NCBI GenBank assembly: GCA_029879945.1
Contig: JAOUPJ010000022.1
Coordinates: 1-19,871 of the forward strand
Length of the DNA: 19,871 nucleotides
Reading direction: 5' to 3'
Source of the DNA: Gammaproteobacteria bacterium
GTDB lineage: Bacteria > Pseudomonadota > Gammaproteobacteria > S012-40
This document shows positions 1 to 7,930 of this stretch, one piece after another. Made by a program: the position numbers and the translations under genes. How positions within the stretch are numbered: the stretch's first letter is position 1; each line of letters opens with the position of its first letter. A model generated the notes under the pieces. That model had not been told where the DNA came from. It was given only the letters and a program-made list of their open reading frames with translations, and made no database searches.

Positions 1-1
1 T

Positions 2-184
2 TCTAAAGTGAATGCCATTTCAAATCTGTTCCTGTCACTGGTTACCGGTCGCATGGCCTATTATGCTAGAGGTGGATTTACTCAAAGCCCTCTAGAGCAC
101 TGGGAAGATCAATGGGAGCTTATCTCTAGTGGTCTGTTCCGTATGACTCAGGAGCAACTGGAAACTGCGGAAGTTGCCGGCTAG
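2..184 (+). CDS. slmA: Nucleoid occlusion factor SlmA, C-terminal end (partial)
   Basis: This reading frame is open from the window start and ends with TAG; only about 60 C-terminal residues are present. The visible part has the pattern of the SlmA C-terminal helices: a helix with NLFLSLVTGRMAYYARGGF, then SPLEHWEDQWELI and a GLFR tail. In E. coli SlmA the equivalent segment is a short helix followed by a basic-aromatic turn and 'RPTDDFDARWPLI'. SlmA is a TetR-family DNA-binding protein that blocks FtsZ ring assembly over the nucleoid. The slmA-pyrE-crc neighbourhood seen here is usual in pseudomonads. The DNA-binding N-terminus lies outside the window, so a different TetR-family regulator cannot be fully excluded. 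Confidence 0.7.
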   Translation, partial: SKVNAISNLFLSLVTGRMAYYARGGFTQSPLEHWEDQWELISSGLFRMTQEQLETAEVAG

Positions 185-214
185 AAACGTATTTCAATTT
201 TCTGAGCTCCCACG

Positions 215-976
215 GTGAGCTTACTAGACCAAGTTCTGTTGTTTCTGGTGTCATGGCTGGCAAACCTGTTCTCTGCTTTTGCGGGCGGAGGAGCCGGCCT
301 GATACAACTTCCTGCCCTCATCTTTCTCGGCTTACCTTTCTGTATCGCACTGGCCACCCATAAACTCGCCAGTATCTTTCTGGGCATCGGGGCCACTGTC
401 AGAAATCTCAAAAGTCACAAACTCCATCCGCGACTGGTACTCACCATGATCTGCTTCGGCGTGCCGGGCGTCGTAGTGGGGGCAAATATCATACTCAATA
501 TTCCAGAAAAATCTGCAGAGCTTGCCCTGGGCATGCTGACCTTGGGCCTGGGTCTGTATTCGGTATTTAAAAAAGATTTTGGGCAAGAATTCAGGCAAAT
601 CGACGCAAGCCTCACTCATTTGATGATCGGTGGCAGCGTGCTATTCGGCATCGGCATTCTAAACGGCTCACTCACTTCGGGTACGGGTCTATTTGTAACG
701 ATTTGGCTCATTCGATGGTTTGGACTGGATTACAAAACCGCCGTTGCCTACACGCTCGTCCTTGTCGGACTGTTCTGGAATGGGAGCGGCGCCCTAACAC
801 TGGGCCTACTCGGTCAAATCGCCTGGGACTGGCTACCTGCCCTCATTCTGGGCTCGTTACTAGGCGGCTATATGGGCGCACATTTCGCGATTGTAAAAGG
901 AAATAAATGGATCAAACGTAGCTTTGAAATCATCACCATGGTCATTGGTGTCAAGCTGATTAGTGGCAGTCTCTAG
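215..976 (+). CDS. TauE/SafE-family membrane transporter (sulfite/anion exporter type)
   Basis: A 253-residue, very hydrophobic protein with about seven to eight membrane segments. The N-terminus carries the family signature of a membrane helix followed by SAFAGGGAGLIQLPAL, and the second half repeats the motif as NGSLTSGTGLF, which is the internal duplication typical of TauE/SafE (formerly DUF81) proteins. Members export sulfite, sulfoacetate or related small anions; the substrate here cannot be read from sequence. The start is GTG, 30 nt after the slmA stop, with only a weak GAG ribosome site at 204-206; I see no ATG alternative. It may be read through from slmA. Its TAG stop overlaps the stop of the convergent pyrE gene in the palindrome CTAG. 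Confidence 0.85.
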   Translation: MSLLDQVLLFLVSWLANLFSAFAGGGAGLIQLPALIFLGLPFCIALATHKLASIFLGIGATVRNLKSHKLHPRLVLTMICFGVPGVVVGANIILNIPEKSAELALGMLTLGLGLYSVFKKDFGQEFRQIDASLTHLMIGGSVLFGIGILNGSLTSGTGLFVTIWLIRWFGLDYKTAVAYTLVLVGLFWNGSGALTLGLLGQIAWDWLPALILGSLLGGYMGAHFAIVKGNKWIKRSFEIITMVIGVKLISGSL

Positions 977-1617
977 GAAACACCATACCGCTCCCGGTAT
1001 TCATTCATCGCGGGCAGATATTGCGAATAGTCTGTACTTTGCTCCAAATAGGCCACGAGATTGTCCAGGCAGATAATGCTGGTCACGGCCAAGCCATAGG
1101 AACTTTCGATCTCTTGAATGGCAGAAAGATTGTTTGTACCCCTTTCTTGCCGATCCAAGGCAATCAACACACCGCTGGCCGTCGCGCCTTGTGCATTAAT
1201 GATGTCGATGGACTCACGCACCGATGTGCCCGCCGAGATGACATCGTCTACGATGAGTACTCGCCCACGTAATGGTGCACCCACTATATTCCCGCCCTCT
1301 CCATGGTCCTTGGCCTCTTTACGATTAAAGCAATAAGGCATATCCCGCCCGTGATGCTCAGCCAATGCGATCCCAACTGCTGCAACCAAGGGGATTCCCT
1401 TGTAGGCTGGCCCATATAAAAGATCAAACTCCAAACCCTGCTCTATCAAGGCTTGGGCGTAAAATCGGCCCAATTGTGCAAGCTGGGCTCCGGAATTAAA
1501 CAAGCCACTATTAAAAAAATAGGGGCTCAAACGCCCAGACTTCAAGGTAAATTCCCCAAAACACAAAACCTTGTGTTGTAAAGCAAACTCGATAAATTCT
1601 CGTTGATAGCGATGCAT
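973..1617 (-). CDS. pyrE: Orotate phosphoribosyltransferase
   Basis: Converts orotate and PRPP to orotidine 5'-phosphate in pyrimidine synthesis (cytoplasm, dimer). The protein of 214 residues tracks E. coli PyrE along its whole length: YQREFIEFALQHKVLCFGEF at the N-terminus, then SPYFFNSGLF, the flexible-loop region FNRKEAKDHGEGG, and the PRPP-binding motif VLIVDDVISAGTS. I chose the ATG at 1617 because it lines up with the E. coli start (MKPYQRQFIEFAL) and has GGAA upstream; an in-frame ATG six codons earlier (1635) is possible. Divergent from the ExoIII gene with 89 bp between start codons, the arrangement of pyrE and crc in Pseudomonas. Confidence 0.97.
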   Translation of the reverse strand: MHRYQREFIEFALQHKVLCFGEFTLKSGRLSPYFFNSGLFNSGAQLAQLGRFYAQALIEQGLEFDLLYGPAYKGIPLVAAVGIALAEHHGRDMPYCFNRKEAKDHGEGGNIVGAPLRGRVLIVDDVISAGTSVRESIDIINAQGATASGVLIALDRQERGTNNLSAIQEIESSYGLAVTSIICLDNLVAYLEQSTDYSQYLPAMNEYRERYGVS

Positions 1618-1706
1618 AGAAATTCCGGTTGTCATGGGTGCGGCCTAGAGTCATTCCGCTAATTAGGATAAACTCAGCGGCCATTATATTAAATCTGGCG
1701 TCAGCA
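1618..1706. promoter_or_regulatory. Divergent pyrE / xth promoter region
   Basis: An 89-bp gap between two divergent starts. The AT-rich core around 1683-1690 can act in both directions: on the minus strand it reads TATAAT (1683-1688) with TTTCAT 18 bp upstream, and on the plus strand TATATT (1685-1690) with a weak TTAGGA 16 bp upstream. The two -10 elements would overlap, so transcription of pyrE and xth may compete. The assignments come from reading the sequence only. Confidence 0.4.
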
Positions 1707-2474
1707 ATGAAAGTTATTACTGTCAATGTGAATGGAATTCGTGCCGCCGCGCGCAAAGGTTTTTTTGACTGTTTATCGAAACAGAATGCTGATTTTGTCT
1801 GTCTTCAGGAAATCAAGGCCCAGGAAGACCAACTCACCGACGATTGCTATTACCCGGAGGGCTATCATGTCTACTATCATCCAGCCGAAAAGAAAGGTTA
1901 TAGCGGCGTAGGCCTTTACTCCAAAACCAAACCCGAGAACGTACAAATCGGTTTAGGCTGGCCAGACATGGACGCGGAAGGACGATTTATTCGCGCCGAC
2001 TACCCAGATTTCACGGTTATTTCACTCTACCTGCCATCTGGCTCTTCCAGCGAGGAAAGGCAAACGATTAAATTCGATTTTCTGGATCGCTTCATGCCAC
2101 TTTTACGAGAAATGAAAAACGAAAATAGAGAATTTATAATCTGTGGTGACTGGAATATTGCACATAAAAATATCGATCTAAGAAATTGGCGGGGTAATCA
2201 GAAAAATTCTGGTTTTTTGCCCGAGGAACGGGCCTGGCTGGATGAGCTTTTTGGTTCGACAGGATATGTGGATGCCTTTCGTGTCATCAATCAGGAAGAA
2301 GATCAGTACACCTGGTGGTCTAATCGTGGTCAAGCCTGGGCAAAAAATGTGGGATGGAGAATTGACTACCACGTGGTTACACCCGGCCTACAAGACAAGA
2401 TCCTGAATTGTGAGATTTACAAAGCAGAGCGCTTCTCCGATCACGCGCCTTTGTTGATCGAGTACCAAGTCTAG
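1707..2474 (+). CDS. xthA: Exodeoxyribonuclease III (Crc/XthA family)
   Basis: A 255-residue endonuclease/exonuclease/phosphatase fold protein. The ExoIII catalytic set is complete: N7 (NVNG), E35 (LQE), Y108, D148 and N150 (GDWNIAH), D220 (WRIDYHV), and the D245-H246 pair (FSDHAP). The expected role is abasic-site cleavage and 3' repair in base-excision repair. Overall sequence is closer to Pseudomonas Crc than to E. coli XthA (for example MKVITVNVNGI, DLRNWRG, PERAWLDE.FG..GY.DA), and it sits divergent from pyrE as crc does, yet Crc has lost these residues. The ATG at 1707 matches the family N-terminus; the open frame extends upstream without family support. No strong ribosome site is visible. 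Confidence 0.92.
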   Translation: MKVITVNVNGIRAAARKGFFDCLSKQNADFVCLQEIKAQEDQLTDDCYYPEGYHVYYHPAEKKGYSGVGLYSKTKPENVQIGLGWPDMDAEGRFIRADYPDFTVISLYLPSGSSSEERQTIKFDFLDRFMPLLREMKNENREFIICGDWNIAHKNIDLRNWRGNQKNSGFLPEERAWLDELFGSTGYVDAFRVINQEEDQYTWWSNRGQAWAKNVGWRIDYHVVTPGLQDKILNCEIYKAERFSDHAPLLIEYQV

Positions 2475-2483
2475 TTCTGATTA

Positions 2484-4229
2484 CTAAAATATTACCCTGA
2501 GGGCATCCCGGAAAATCAGCGTATCTTCCTTTGCTGTTTCATCTAAATGCAACACCTTCACCTCAGCCGAGTTATCTTCCGCGACCACAAGGGCGGAGTT
2601 GGTATTGGGGACTCCGAAAAAACTTTCAATACGACCCGCAAACTCTTTGCTGTAAACAGGGTACACCGCCGCGCCAGTATTCTCTGAGATCATTTCATAA
2701 TTTACCGCATCGTATATTTTGGTGGTTTTGAATTCCAGTGATTCATCGACATCATAGAGAAGCACCGTCTTAACAGGCATAACAATCTCCAGCGTCGTTT
2801 CGGGTGTCAATCCATTGAGAACAAAGGTCGAATCATAGCTGGCTGTCGCAAACACCGCATTTAAAAGTTCCACCTTACTGGGCATGCTCATATTCACCCT
2901 GTTTTTGTCTAATTCTTTTTGTTCTACATCAGACAGATCTATTACATATGAATTCTTAGATTCTTCTTCATTTAATGTTAGATACAGAAACTTTCCCGCT
3001 GCGGATACATAGTTAACAGCGGAAAGCGGGGCAGAATACAGAATACGCGAGCTATTCGTATTAAGGTTTACAGCCACATAAGTTACCGTCCTATCTGGAG
3101 CTTCCGATGACAACTGAGAATCTACTTGAAGAATTATGTAATTTTTTGACTTTGCCACAATACTCAAGTGTTCAAAAGAATCTGCCTGATACAGAACGCT
3201 TTGCTCTAGCTCTCCGTTACTTCCACCTAGAACGAGTGAAGTCTGTCTTAGTGTGTCTGACTCCACACCATTCTCCCGAAAGATGTTATAGATAACACGA
3301 TCACCTAGCTTTGCAAACAATGGAGAAACATCCAAGTAAGCTGAATTTGACATCAGACTGTCTGCCCTAAAATAGGCGTTATTAGGTTCGGATAGATTTT
3401 TAACATAGTGATAGTTGTCAAACAGGATCACATCTTTCAGCTGCGCGCGCATGTTCCCTATGGTGACCAATAACAGCTGTGGATCAGGCACGCCGAAAGC
3501 GCTACTGTAACGACGGACCTCATAAAAGTCCTCAGTCGCTCCCAGCCGTTCTATCAACCAATTGGAAACCGAGCCTTTCCGGTTATAAACAGGAGAAATC
3601 TTCCTGGCTTGGCTAACAAAGCTCAACTTCGTAAAACTATCGTTTTTTCTCGAATCAACATCGAATACGAGCTTGTCCGCCTTCTCACCTTTGTTTTTAT
3701 CACAATCTTCAGGTTTAGGGTTTGGCAGATCTACTGTTTTAAGCAGAACCTTCGCGTAAACCAGTTTTGGGCTCGTAAAACTGAGTTGCTTCCACTCGCA
3801 GACATGAACAATATTGGTATTGCTACCTATCTGGTGAGTTAGTAGTTGCTTATCTTTCTGAAAAGAGACGCGAAACAAGCTTCCATCGGACACCAGCACA
3901 AGATCGGTCATAGAGACGTGCCGCGCCTCGACTTCGACATAGTCTGTGTTGTATTCAACATGGTATATTGGAAGTTTGGCCGTAAAACTCAAAGGCAGTG
4001 GAATTTGATAGACTGCACTCCGATTGGGGTCGATGGCATAGAGAATTTGCTGGGCAACATTGCTTCGCATATAAGGCAAATAGTTTTCGCCGTCCGTTGG
4101 AAGTAGTGAGCTATGAATCGTTTTGTTACTGCTATTGCCAAAATCCAGTACCGATTCCTCTATTGATTCCCTCTGGACCTCGCAAGCAATCAACATAAGA
4201 TTAAGTAGCAACACAAGAAATATTCGCAT
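2484..4229 (-). CDS. Large lipoprotein of unknown function
   Basis: I do not recognise this 581-residue protein. It opens with a classic lipoprotein signal: MR, a Leu-rich core, and the lipobox LIAC with Cys16 as the lipidated residue; residue +2 is Glu, so outer-membrane sorting is likely. The rest has no further membrane segment and is rich in short beta-strand-like runs broken by turns (LVLVSDGSLFRVSF, DVILFDNYHY), which would suit a beta-propeller-like sensor or scaffold, but this is only an impression. Two further cysteines lie in the N-terminal third, the second in a charged PKPEDCDKNKGEKAD stretch, and could form a disulfide. The ATG at 4229 was chosen because it starts the signal peptide; the frame runs 17 codons further upstream. 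It lies 131 nt downstream of metW on the same strand, where Pseudomonas has other genes (rdgB, hemW region), and is convergent with xth. Confidence 0.8.
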   Translation of the reverse strand: MRIFLVLLLNLMLIACEVQRESIEESVLDFGNSSNKTIHSSLLPTDGENYLPYMRSNVAQQILYAIDPNRSAVYQIPLPLSFTAKLPIYHVEYNTDYVEVEARHVSMTDLVLVSDGSLFRVSFQKDKQLLTHQIGSNTNIVHVCEWKQLSFTSPKLVYAKVLLKTVDLPNPKPEDCDKNKGEKADKLVFDVDSRKNDSFTKLSFVSQARKISPVYNRKGSVSNWLIERLGATEDFYEVRRYSSAFGVPDPQLLLVTIGNMRAQLKDVILFDNYHYVKNLSEPNNAYFRADSLMSNSAYLDVSPLFAKLGDRVIYNIFRENGVESDTLRQTSLVLGGSNGELEQSVLYQADSFEHLSIVAKSKNYIILQVDSQLSSEAPDRTVTYVAVNLNTNSSRILYSAPLSAVNYVSAAGKFLYLTLNEEESKNSYVIDLSDVEQKELDKNRVNMSMPSKVELLNAVFATASYDSTFVLNGLTPETTLEIVMPVKTVLLYDVDESLEFKTTKIYDAVNYEMISENTGAAVYPVYSKEFAGRIESFFGVPNTNSALVVAEDNSAEVKVLHLDETAKEDTLIFRDALRVIF

Positions 4230-4360
4230 CACCCCAATTCCCCTTGGCACAGCAAAAGCACCGCACTTCCAACTATTCAACGTTGTCAGAATAATATTCT
4301 ATAATAACAATCAGTTACGAACTTATCCGCACTACAATGAACTATTCTAAACTTATAATC
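4230..4360 (-). promoter_or_regulatory. AT-rich spacer between metW and the lipoprotein gene
   Basis: This 131-bp gap is much longer than the other gaps in the minus-strand run, so the lipoprotein gene probably has its own promoter here. It contains a 13-bp perfect odd palindrome AGAATAATATTCT (4288-4300) and several TATAAT-like stretches, but no convincing -35/-10 pair. No metW terminator hairpin with a T-tract is visible. Confidence 0.3.
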
Positions 4361-4960
4361 TTAAAGGCGTTTTAAACGGTAAATTGCCATCGGGGCAGCA
4401 AGATTTGGAAAGATTCTCATCATCCAGGATGAACGGTGTTGAGGATTGATAAACTGTCGCTGGGTGACTACGATCTTTTTAGCACGGCAAAACTCTTCAA
4501 AATCTCGGAGCGTAAATACATGTATATTCGGTGTATTGTACCATGCGTGAGGAAATGCCCTGGTCACCGGCATGCGTCCATTCAACGTTAACTGAAGGCG
4601 GCTACGCCAATGACCGAAATTTGGGAAGGTTATAATGACCTCACGCCCCACTCGGAGCATCTCATCCATAATCTTTTCCGCGTTCCTCACCGCCTGCAGT
4701 GTTTGGCTCATGACGACTACATCAAAAAAATCGGTTTCTATATCACCCAAGCCATCTTCGATGTTTCGCTGTATGACATTTACCCCTTTTTCAACACATT
4801 TCAGCAGCTTTTCTTCGTCAATCTCCAGGCCGTAGCCATCAACACTGCTTTGCTCTTTTAAATAGGCCAACAAAGAACCATCACCACAACCAAGATCCAG
4901 TATACAACTCTGTGCAGGAACCCATTTGGCGATGTACTTCAAATCTTCCCTGAGCTTCAT
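4361..4960 (-). CDS. metW: Methionine biosynthesis protein MetW (methyltransferase fold)
   Basis: A 199-residue class I SAM-methyltransferase-fold protein with motif I ILDLGCGDGSLL at residues 20-31 and the MetW signature segments GLEIDEEKLLKCVEKGVNVIQ, NFGHWRSRLQL and GRMPVTRAFPHAWYNTPNIH. MetW is coupled with MetX in methionine synthesis, and the partner gene lies directly upstream. The metX stop and this ATG overlap as TGATG (4958-4962), which suggests translational coupling. A GTG one codon earlier (4963) has better spacing to AGGA upstream and could be used instead. Length is normal for the family. Confidence 0.95.
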   Translation of the reverse strand: MKLREDLKYIAKWVPAQSCILDLGCGDGSLLAYLKEQSSVDGYGLEIDEEKLLKCVEKGVNVIQRNIEDGLGDIETDFFDVVVMSQTLQAVRNAEKIMDEMLRVGREVIITFPNFGHWRSRLQLTLNGRMPVTRAFPHAWYNTPNIHVFTLRDFEEFCRAKKIVVTQRQFINPQHRSSWMMRIFPNLAAPMAIYRLKRL

Positions 4961-6087
4961 CACATTGAGATCCTGTTCATATATGATTTGAGAAGCAAAA
5001 GATATCTGGGTATGTCGAGAAGAAATGCATCATGCCCCTGTGTCCCTTCAATTTCAAAATAGGAAACATTTTTCTTTGCTTTCATTAACGCCTTCACGAT
5101 CTCGCGTGAACGCTCGGGAGAAAAACGCCAATCTGAAGTAAATGAGGCGACAAAAAAATCTGCCTGAGCCCGTGAAACAGCCTTGCCCAAGTCGTCCTCA
5201 TAATCGCTCGCCGGGTCAAAGTAGTCCAGGGCCTTTGTCATCAACAGATAGGTGTTTGCATCAAAACGATCAACGAAGGACTGTCCTTGATATCGCAAAT
5301 AGCTCTCTACCTGAAACTCGACATCGTAATTGTAATTAAATTTTTTTACTCGCAGATCCCTGCCAAACTTGTCCCGCATAAGGTCATCAGATAGATAGGT
5401 GATGTGACCTAGCATGCGAGCCAACATCAATCCACGGCGAGGTATTTTTCCATGCTTTAAATAGAATCCTTCCATGTAATCGGGATCCGTCATAATTGCC
5501 TGACGAGCCACTTCATTAAACGCGATGTTTTGGGCGGATAGTTTGGGCGCGGCTGCAATTATCACAGCATGCCGCAGCCTTTCCGGCAAATCGATGGCCC
5601 ACTGCAAAACCTGCATTCCACCCAGGCTACCTCCCACAACGGCAGCCCATTGCTGAATATGCAACGCGTCTGCGAGCTGGGCCTGGCTCTGTACCCAGTC
5701 TTTTACGGTTACCAAGGGAAAATCACGTCCATATGGTTCACCCGTGGCTTTATTGATACTGGCAGGCCCCGTCGACCCCTTACAGCCACCCAGATTATTG
5801 GGGCAAACTACAAAAAATTTGTTTGTGTCGATGGCTTTACCCGGCCCAATTGCAGTATCCCACCAACCCGGCTTCTTTTCGTCCTGAGAGTGATATCCCG
5901 CAGCGTGATGATCGCCGCTTAGGGCATGGCAAATCAGCACGGCATTACTGCCATCGGAGTTTAAGGTTCCGTAAGTTTCATAGACGAGCTCATGACTCTC
6001 CAAAGTCGTTCCGGACTGAAGCTGAATCGGCTTGTCTATATTTAGGGTCTGCGGACTAACCAGTCCTACAGAGTTTTCGGGAATCAC
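4960..6087 (-). CDS. metX: Homoserine O-acyltransferase MetX
   Basis: Activates homoserine by transfer of an acyl group (succinyl or acetyl) from CoA for methionine synthesis. The 375-residue alpha/beta-hydrolase has the nucleophile S154 in VGGSLGGMQ, the acid D319 in TSDWRFSP and H352 in GTQGHDAF. It aligns with Pseudomonas MetX over the full length (NSVGLVSPQTL, CHALSGDHHAAGYHS, DANTYLLMTKALDYFDP). I prefer the GTG start at 6087, giving MIPENSVGLVSPQ, because it matches the family N-terminus; an upstream TTG at 6144 would add 19 unsupported residues. Pairing with metW is typical of the succinyl-using type, but acyl specificity cannot be settled here. Confidence 0.96.
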   Translation of the reverse strand: MIPENSVGLVSPQTLNIDKPIQLQSGTTLESHELVYETYGTLNSDGSNAVLICHALSGDHHAAGYHSQDEKKPGWWDTAIGPGKAIDTNKFFVVCPNNLGGCKGSTGPASINKATGEPYGRDFPLVTVKDWVQSQAQLADALHIQQWAAVVGGSLGGMQVLQWAIDLPERLRHAVIIAAAPKLSAQNIAFNEVARQAIMTDPDYMEGFYLKHGKIPRRGLMLARMLGHITYLSDDLMRDKFGRDLRVKKFNYNYDVEFQVESYLRYQGQSFVDRFDANTYLLMTKALDYFDPASDYEDDLGKAVSRAQADFFVASFTSDWRFSPERSREIVKALMKAKKNVSYFEIEGTQGHDAFLLDIPRYLLLLKSYMNRISM

Positions 6088-6160
6088 GGCTAGAAACTCT
6101 ATCAGATCATGGGCCGCGTATGATACCACAGATCGTAAAATCAATAATGCAGAGGGAAAA

Positions 6161-6460
6161 TCAGTGACTTGCTTTGATATTGGGGAGTAGCTGTTGCGGT
6201 TTGTGAATCAGAATCTGTTTCTTCCGACTGCTAAGGCCCTTGAGAATTTTAACGCTCTTGGCGGGAACACCAAATTCTTTTGCCAGAAAGGTAATAAGTG
6301 CCAGATTTGCCTTTCCCTCCACGGCCGGTGCCTGAATTCGAAGCTTCAAGGTATTATCGTGCAAGCCGCTGATTTCACTATTTTTTGCGTTCGGCTGTAT
6401 AGTGACCCACAGCAAAAGGTCTTCGCCTTTCCAGGTATAGTATTCAGCCGCCTCGAGCAA
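6161..6460 (-). CDS. yggU: YggU / DUF167 family small protein
   Basis: A 99-residue protein with the DUF167 pattern: VTIQPNAKNSEISG, then LKLRIQAPAVEGKANLALITFLAKEFGVP, then VKILKGLSSRKKQI. The biochemical role of the family is unknown; a small alpha/beta fold is known for members. The TTG start at 6460 lies inside the end of yggT (17-nt overlap), so translational coupling is likely. No clear ribosome site is present and no in-frame ATG exists near it. Placed between yggT and metX as in Pseudomonas. Confidence 0.88.
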   Translation of the reverse strand: MLEAAEYYTWKGEDLLLWVTIQPNAKNSEISGLHDNTLKLRIQAPAVEGKANLALITFLAKEFGVPAKSVKILKGLSSRKKQILIHKPQQLLPNIKASH

Positions 6461-7028
6461 GTTGGTAGCCCAGATCGGTAATAGGGGCGATGAGTAACAT
6501 GGAAGCCAAATATAAGACCAGGGTCACGATAATGGGAGATAAATCAAACCCTGAGATTGGAGGAACAAAACGCCTCGCCTGACGCAATACGGGTTCGTTT
6601 ATTTGATATAGAATGTAGGCCACTGGATTGTAGCCCTGAGGGCTTACCCAACTAAGAACAACCTGTATGAGAATGCCGAAAATATAGACCTTCAACAGCA
6701 AACTCAACAGACCGGCAATTGAAAGCACAGCAATACCCGCAGGTACAATCGAGTGCCCCCGAATCGCGCCGATTAAGAAAACCTCTAGGGCCTGCAAAAC
6801 GAACAACAATAAAACCGAGGCAGTATCAATCCCTCCCATGGGTGGAATCACACGTCTCAAGGGAACCAAGGCGGGATTAGTCAGCTTAACAATAAACTGG
6901 GAAATAGGATTTTTAAAATCTGCCCGCACCATGCCCATAATCATGCGTACCATAATCAGCAGCAGAAAAAAACCAAAAAGAAAATTGATTAAGAAAATTC
7001 CAGCGTTGTCTACATATTGGTTTCCCAT
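6444..7028 (-). CDS. yggT: YggT family integral membrane protein
   Basis: A 194-residue protein with two repeats of the YggT unit, each with paired hydrophobic helices: the first around FLFGFFLLLIMVRMIMGMV followed by NPISQFIVKLTNPALVPLRRVIPPMGGID, the second around VVLSWVSPQGYNP and INEPVLRQARRFVPPISGFDLSPI. The NP..QFI..L..P.L...RR..P..GG.D pattern marks the family. Function is not firmly known; roles in osmotic or cation homeostasis and envelope organisation have been proposed. The ATG at 7028 is preceded by AGGGA overlapping the proC stop codon; a TTG one codon earlier is less likely. Confidence 0.92.
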   Translation of the reverse strand: MGNQYVDNAGIFLINFLFGFFLLLIMVRMIMGMVRADFKNPISQFIVKLTNPALVPLRRVIPPMGGIDTASVLLLFVLQALEVFLIGAIRGHSIVPAGIAVLSIAGLLSLLLKVYIFGILIQVVLSWVSPQGYNPVAYILYQINEPVLRQARRFVPPISGFDLSPIIVTLVLYLASMLLIAPITDLGYQLARGG

Positions 7029-7040
7029 CAAACAAAATCC

Positions 7041-7874
7041 CTATGTCTTTTGAGTTCCAAATTCCTGCGCCAACTCTTGCGAGCGTTGGGCAGCATTTTT
7101 TAAGGCCTCCACAATAGCCTTATCCACACCTGCTCCCTGCATGGTGCTGATTGCACGCTCTGTAGTCCCACCTGGAGACGTCACCATTTGCCTAAGCTCG
7201 GCCACGTCCTTTCCGAGTTCAATGGCGAGTTTTGCCGCCCCCAGCGCAGTTTCTAGAGTCAACATGCGTGCCGTGTCGGCGGGCAGACCCAATTCCTGTG
7301 CTGCCGCCTGCATATACTCCATCAAAAAGAAAAAATAGGCCGGCCCCGATCCGGAAAGGGCGGTGACCGCATCCATTTGGTCTTCATTTTCCAACCAAAT
7401 ACACAAACCGACGGCACGAATGACATTCTCGGCGTATGATCGGGCTGCTTCGTCGACCTGAGCATTGGCAAACAGAGCGGTCGCTCCGCTACGAACCAGA
7501 GCAGGTGTATTAGGCATGGCCCTGACCACGGGAACATCTCCCCCAGCCCAGAGTTCCAGAACATCAGTGCGTATCCCAGCGGCAACAGACATCAGCAAGG
7601 GTTTCTTTTCTTGTATCTGTGGGGCCAGGCCCTGAACCACGTCTGCGAGTTGCTGGGGTTTCACCGCCAGCACCAAAACCTGAGAAAAGCGAACCACCTC
7701 AGCCCCTTCATTGCTGGTGTTAACACCGAAATGCGCCGATAGGGAGTTTAAGCTAGACTCATTGATATCCGTGACGCAGATATTTTGTGGCTTGACGCCA
7801 TCGGCAATGAGGCCACCAATAATACTGCTGGCCATGGAGCCACCACCAATAAACCCAATTTTCAAATCTGTCAT
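7041..7874 (-). CDS. proC: Pyrroline-5-carboxylate reductase
   Basis: Last step of proline synthesis, NAD(P)H-dependent reduction of pyrroline-5-carboxylate. The 277-residue protein has the Rossmann motif IGFIGGGSMASSIIGGL at the N-terminus, the AVKPQ segment, VRAMPNTPALV, and the C-terminal dimerisation and active-site signature TALSGSGPAYFFFLMEY followed by TSPGGTTERAI. ATG start. Lies 56 nt downstream of yggS and 12 nt upstream of yggT in a same-strand run. The pairing of proC with yggS is widespread and fits the role of YggS in vitamin B6 and amino-acid balance. Confidence 0.97.
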   Translation of the reverse strand: MTDLKIGFIGGGSMASSIIGGLIADGVKPQNICVTDINESSLNSLSAHFGVNTSNEGAEVVRFSQVLVLAVKPQQLADVVQGLAPQIQEKKPLLMSVAAGIRTDVLELWAGGDVPVVRAMPNTPALVRSGATALFANAQVDEAARSYAENVIRAVGLCIWLENEDQMDAVTALSGSGPAYFFFLMEYMQAAAQELGLPADTARMLTLETALGAAKLAIELGKDVAELRQMVTSPGGTTERAISTMQGAGVDKAIVEALKNAAQRSQELAQEFGTQKT

Positions 7875-7930
7875 CTAGAACTTCTTCCCCTTTTCCTCTT
7901 TCAGTTTAACACCACCGGCAAGAGCAGGCA

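Noticed and set aside
1629..1706. Upstream extension of the ExoIII protein
   Set aside because: Family N-termini begin at MKVITVNVNG; the 26 extra residues overlap the pyrE leader and have no support.
6088..6144. MetX extension from the TTG at 6144
   Set aside because: The GTG at 6087 gives the N-terminus seen in Pseudomonas MetX; the extra 19 residues are not family-like.
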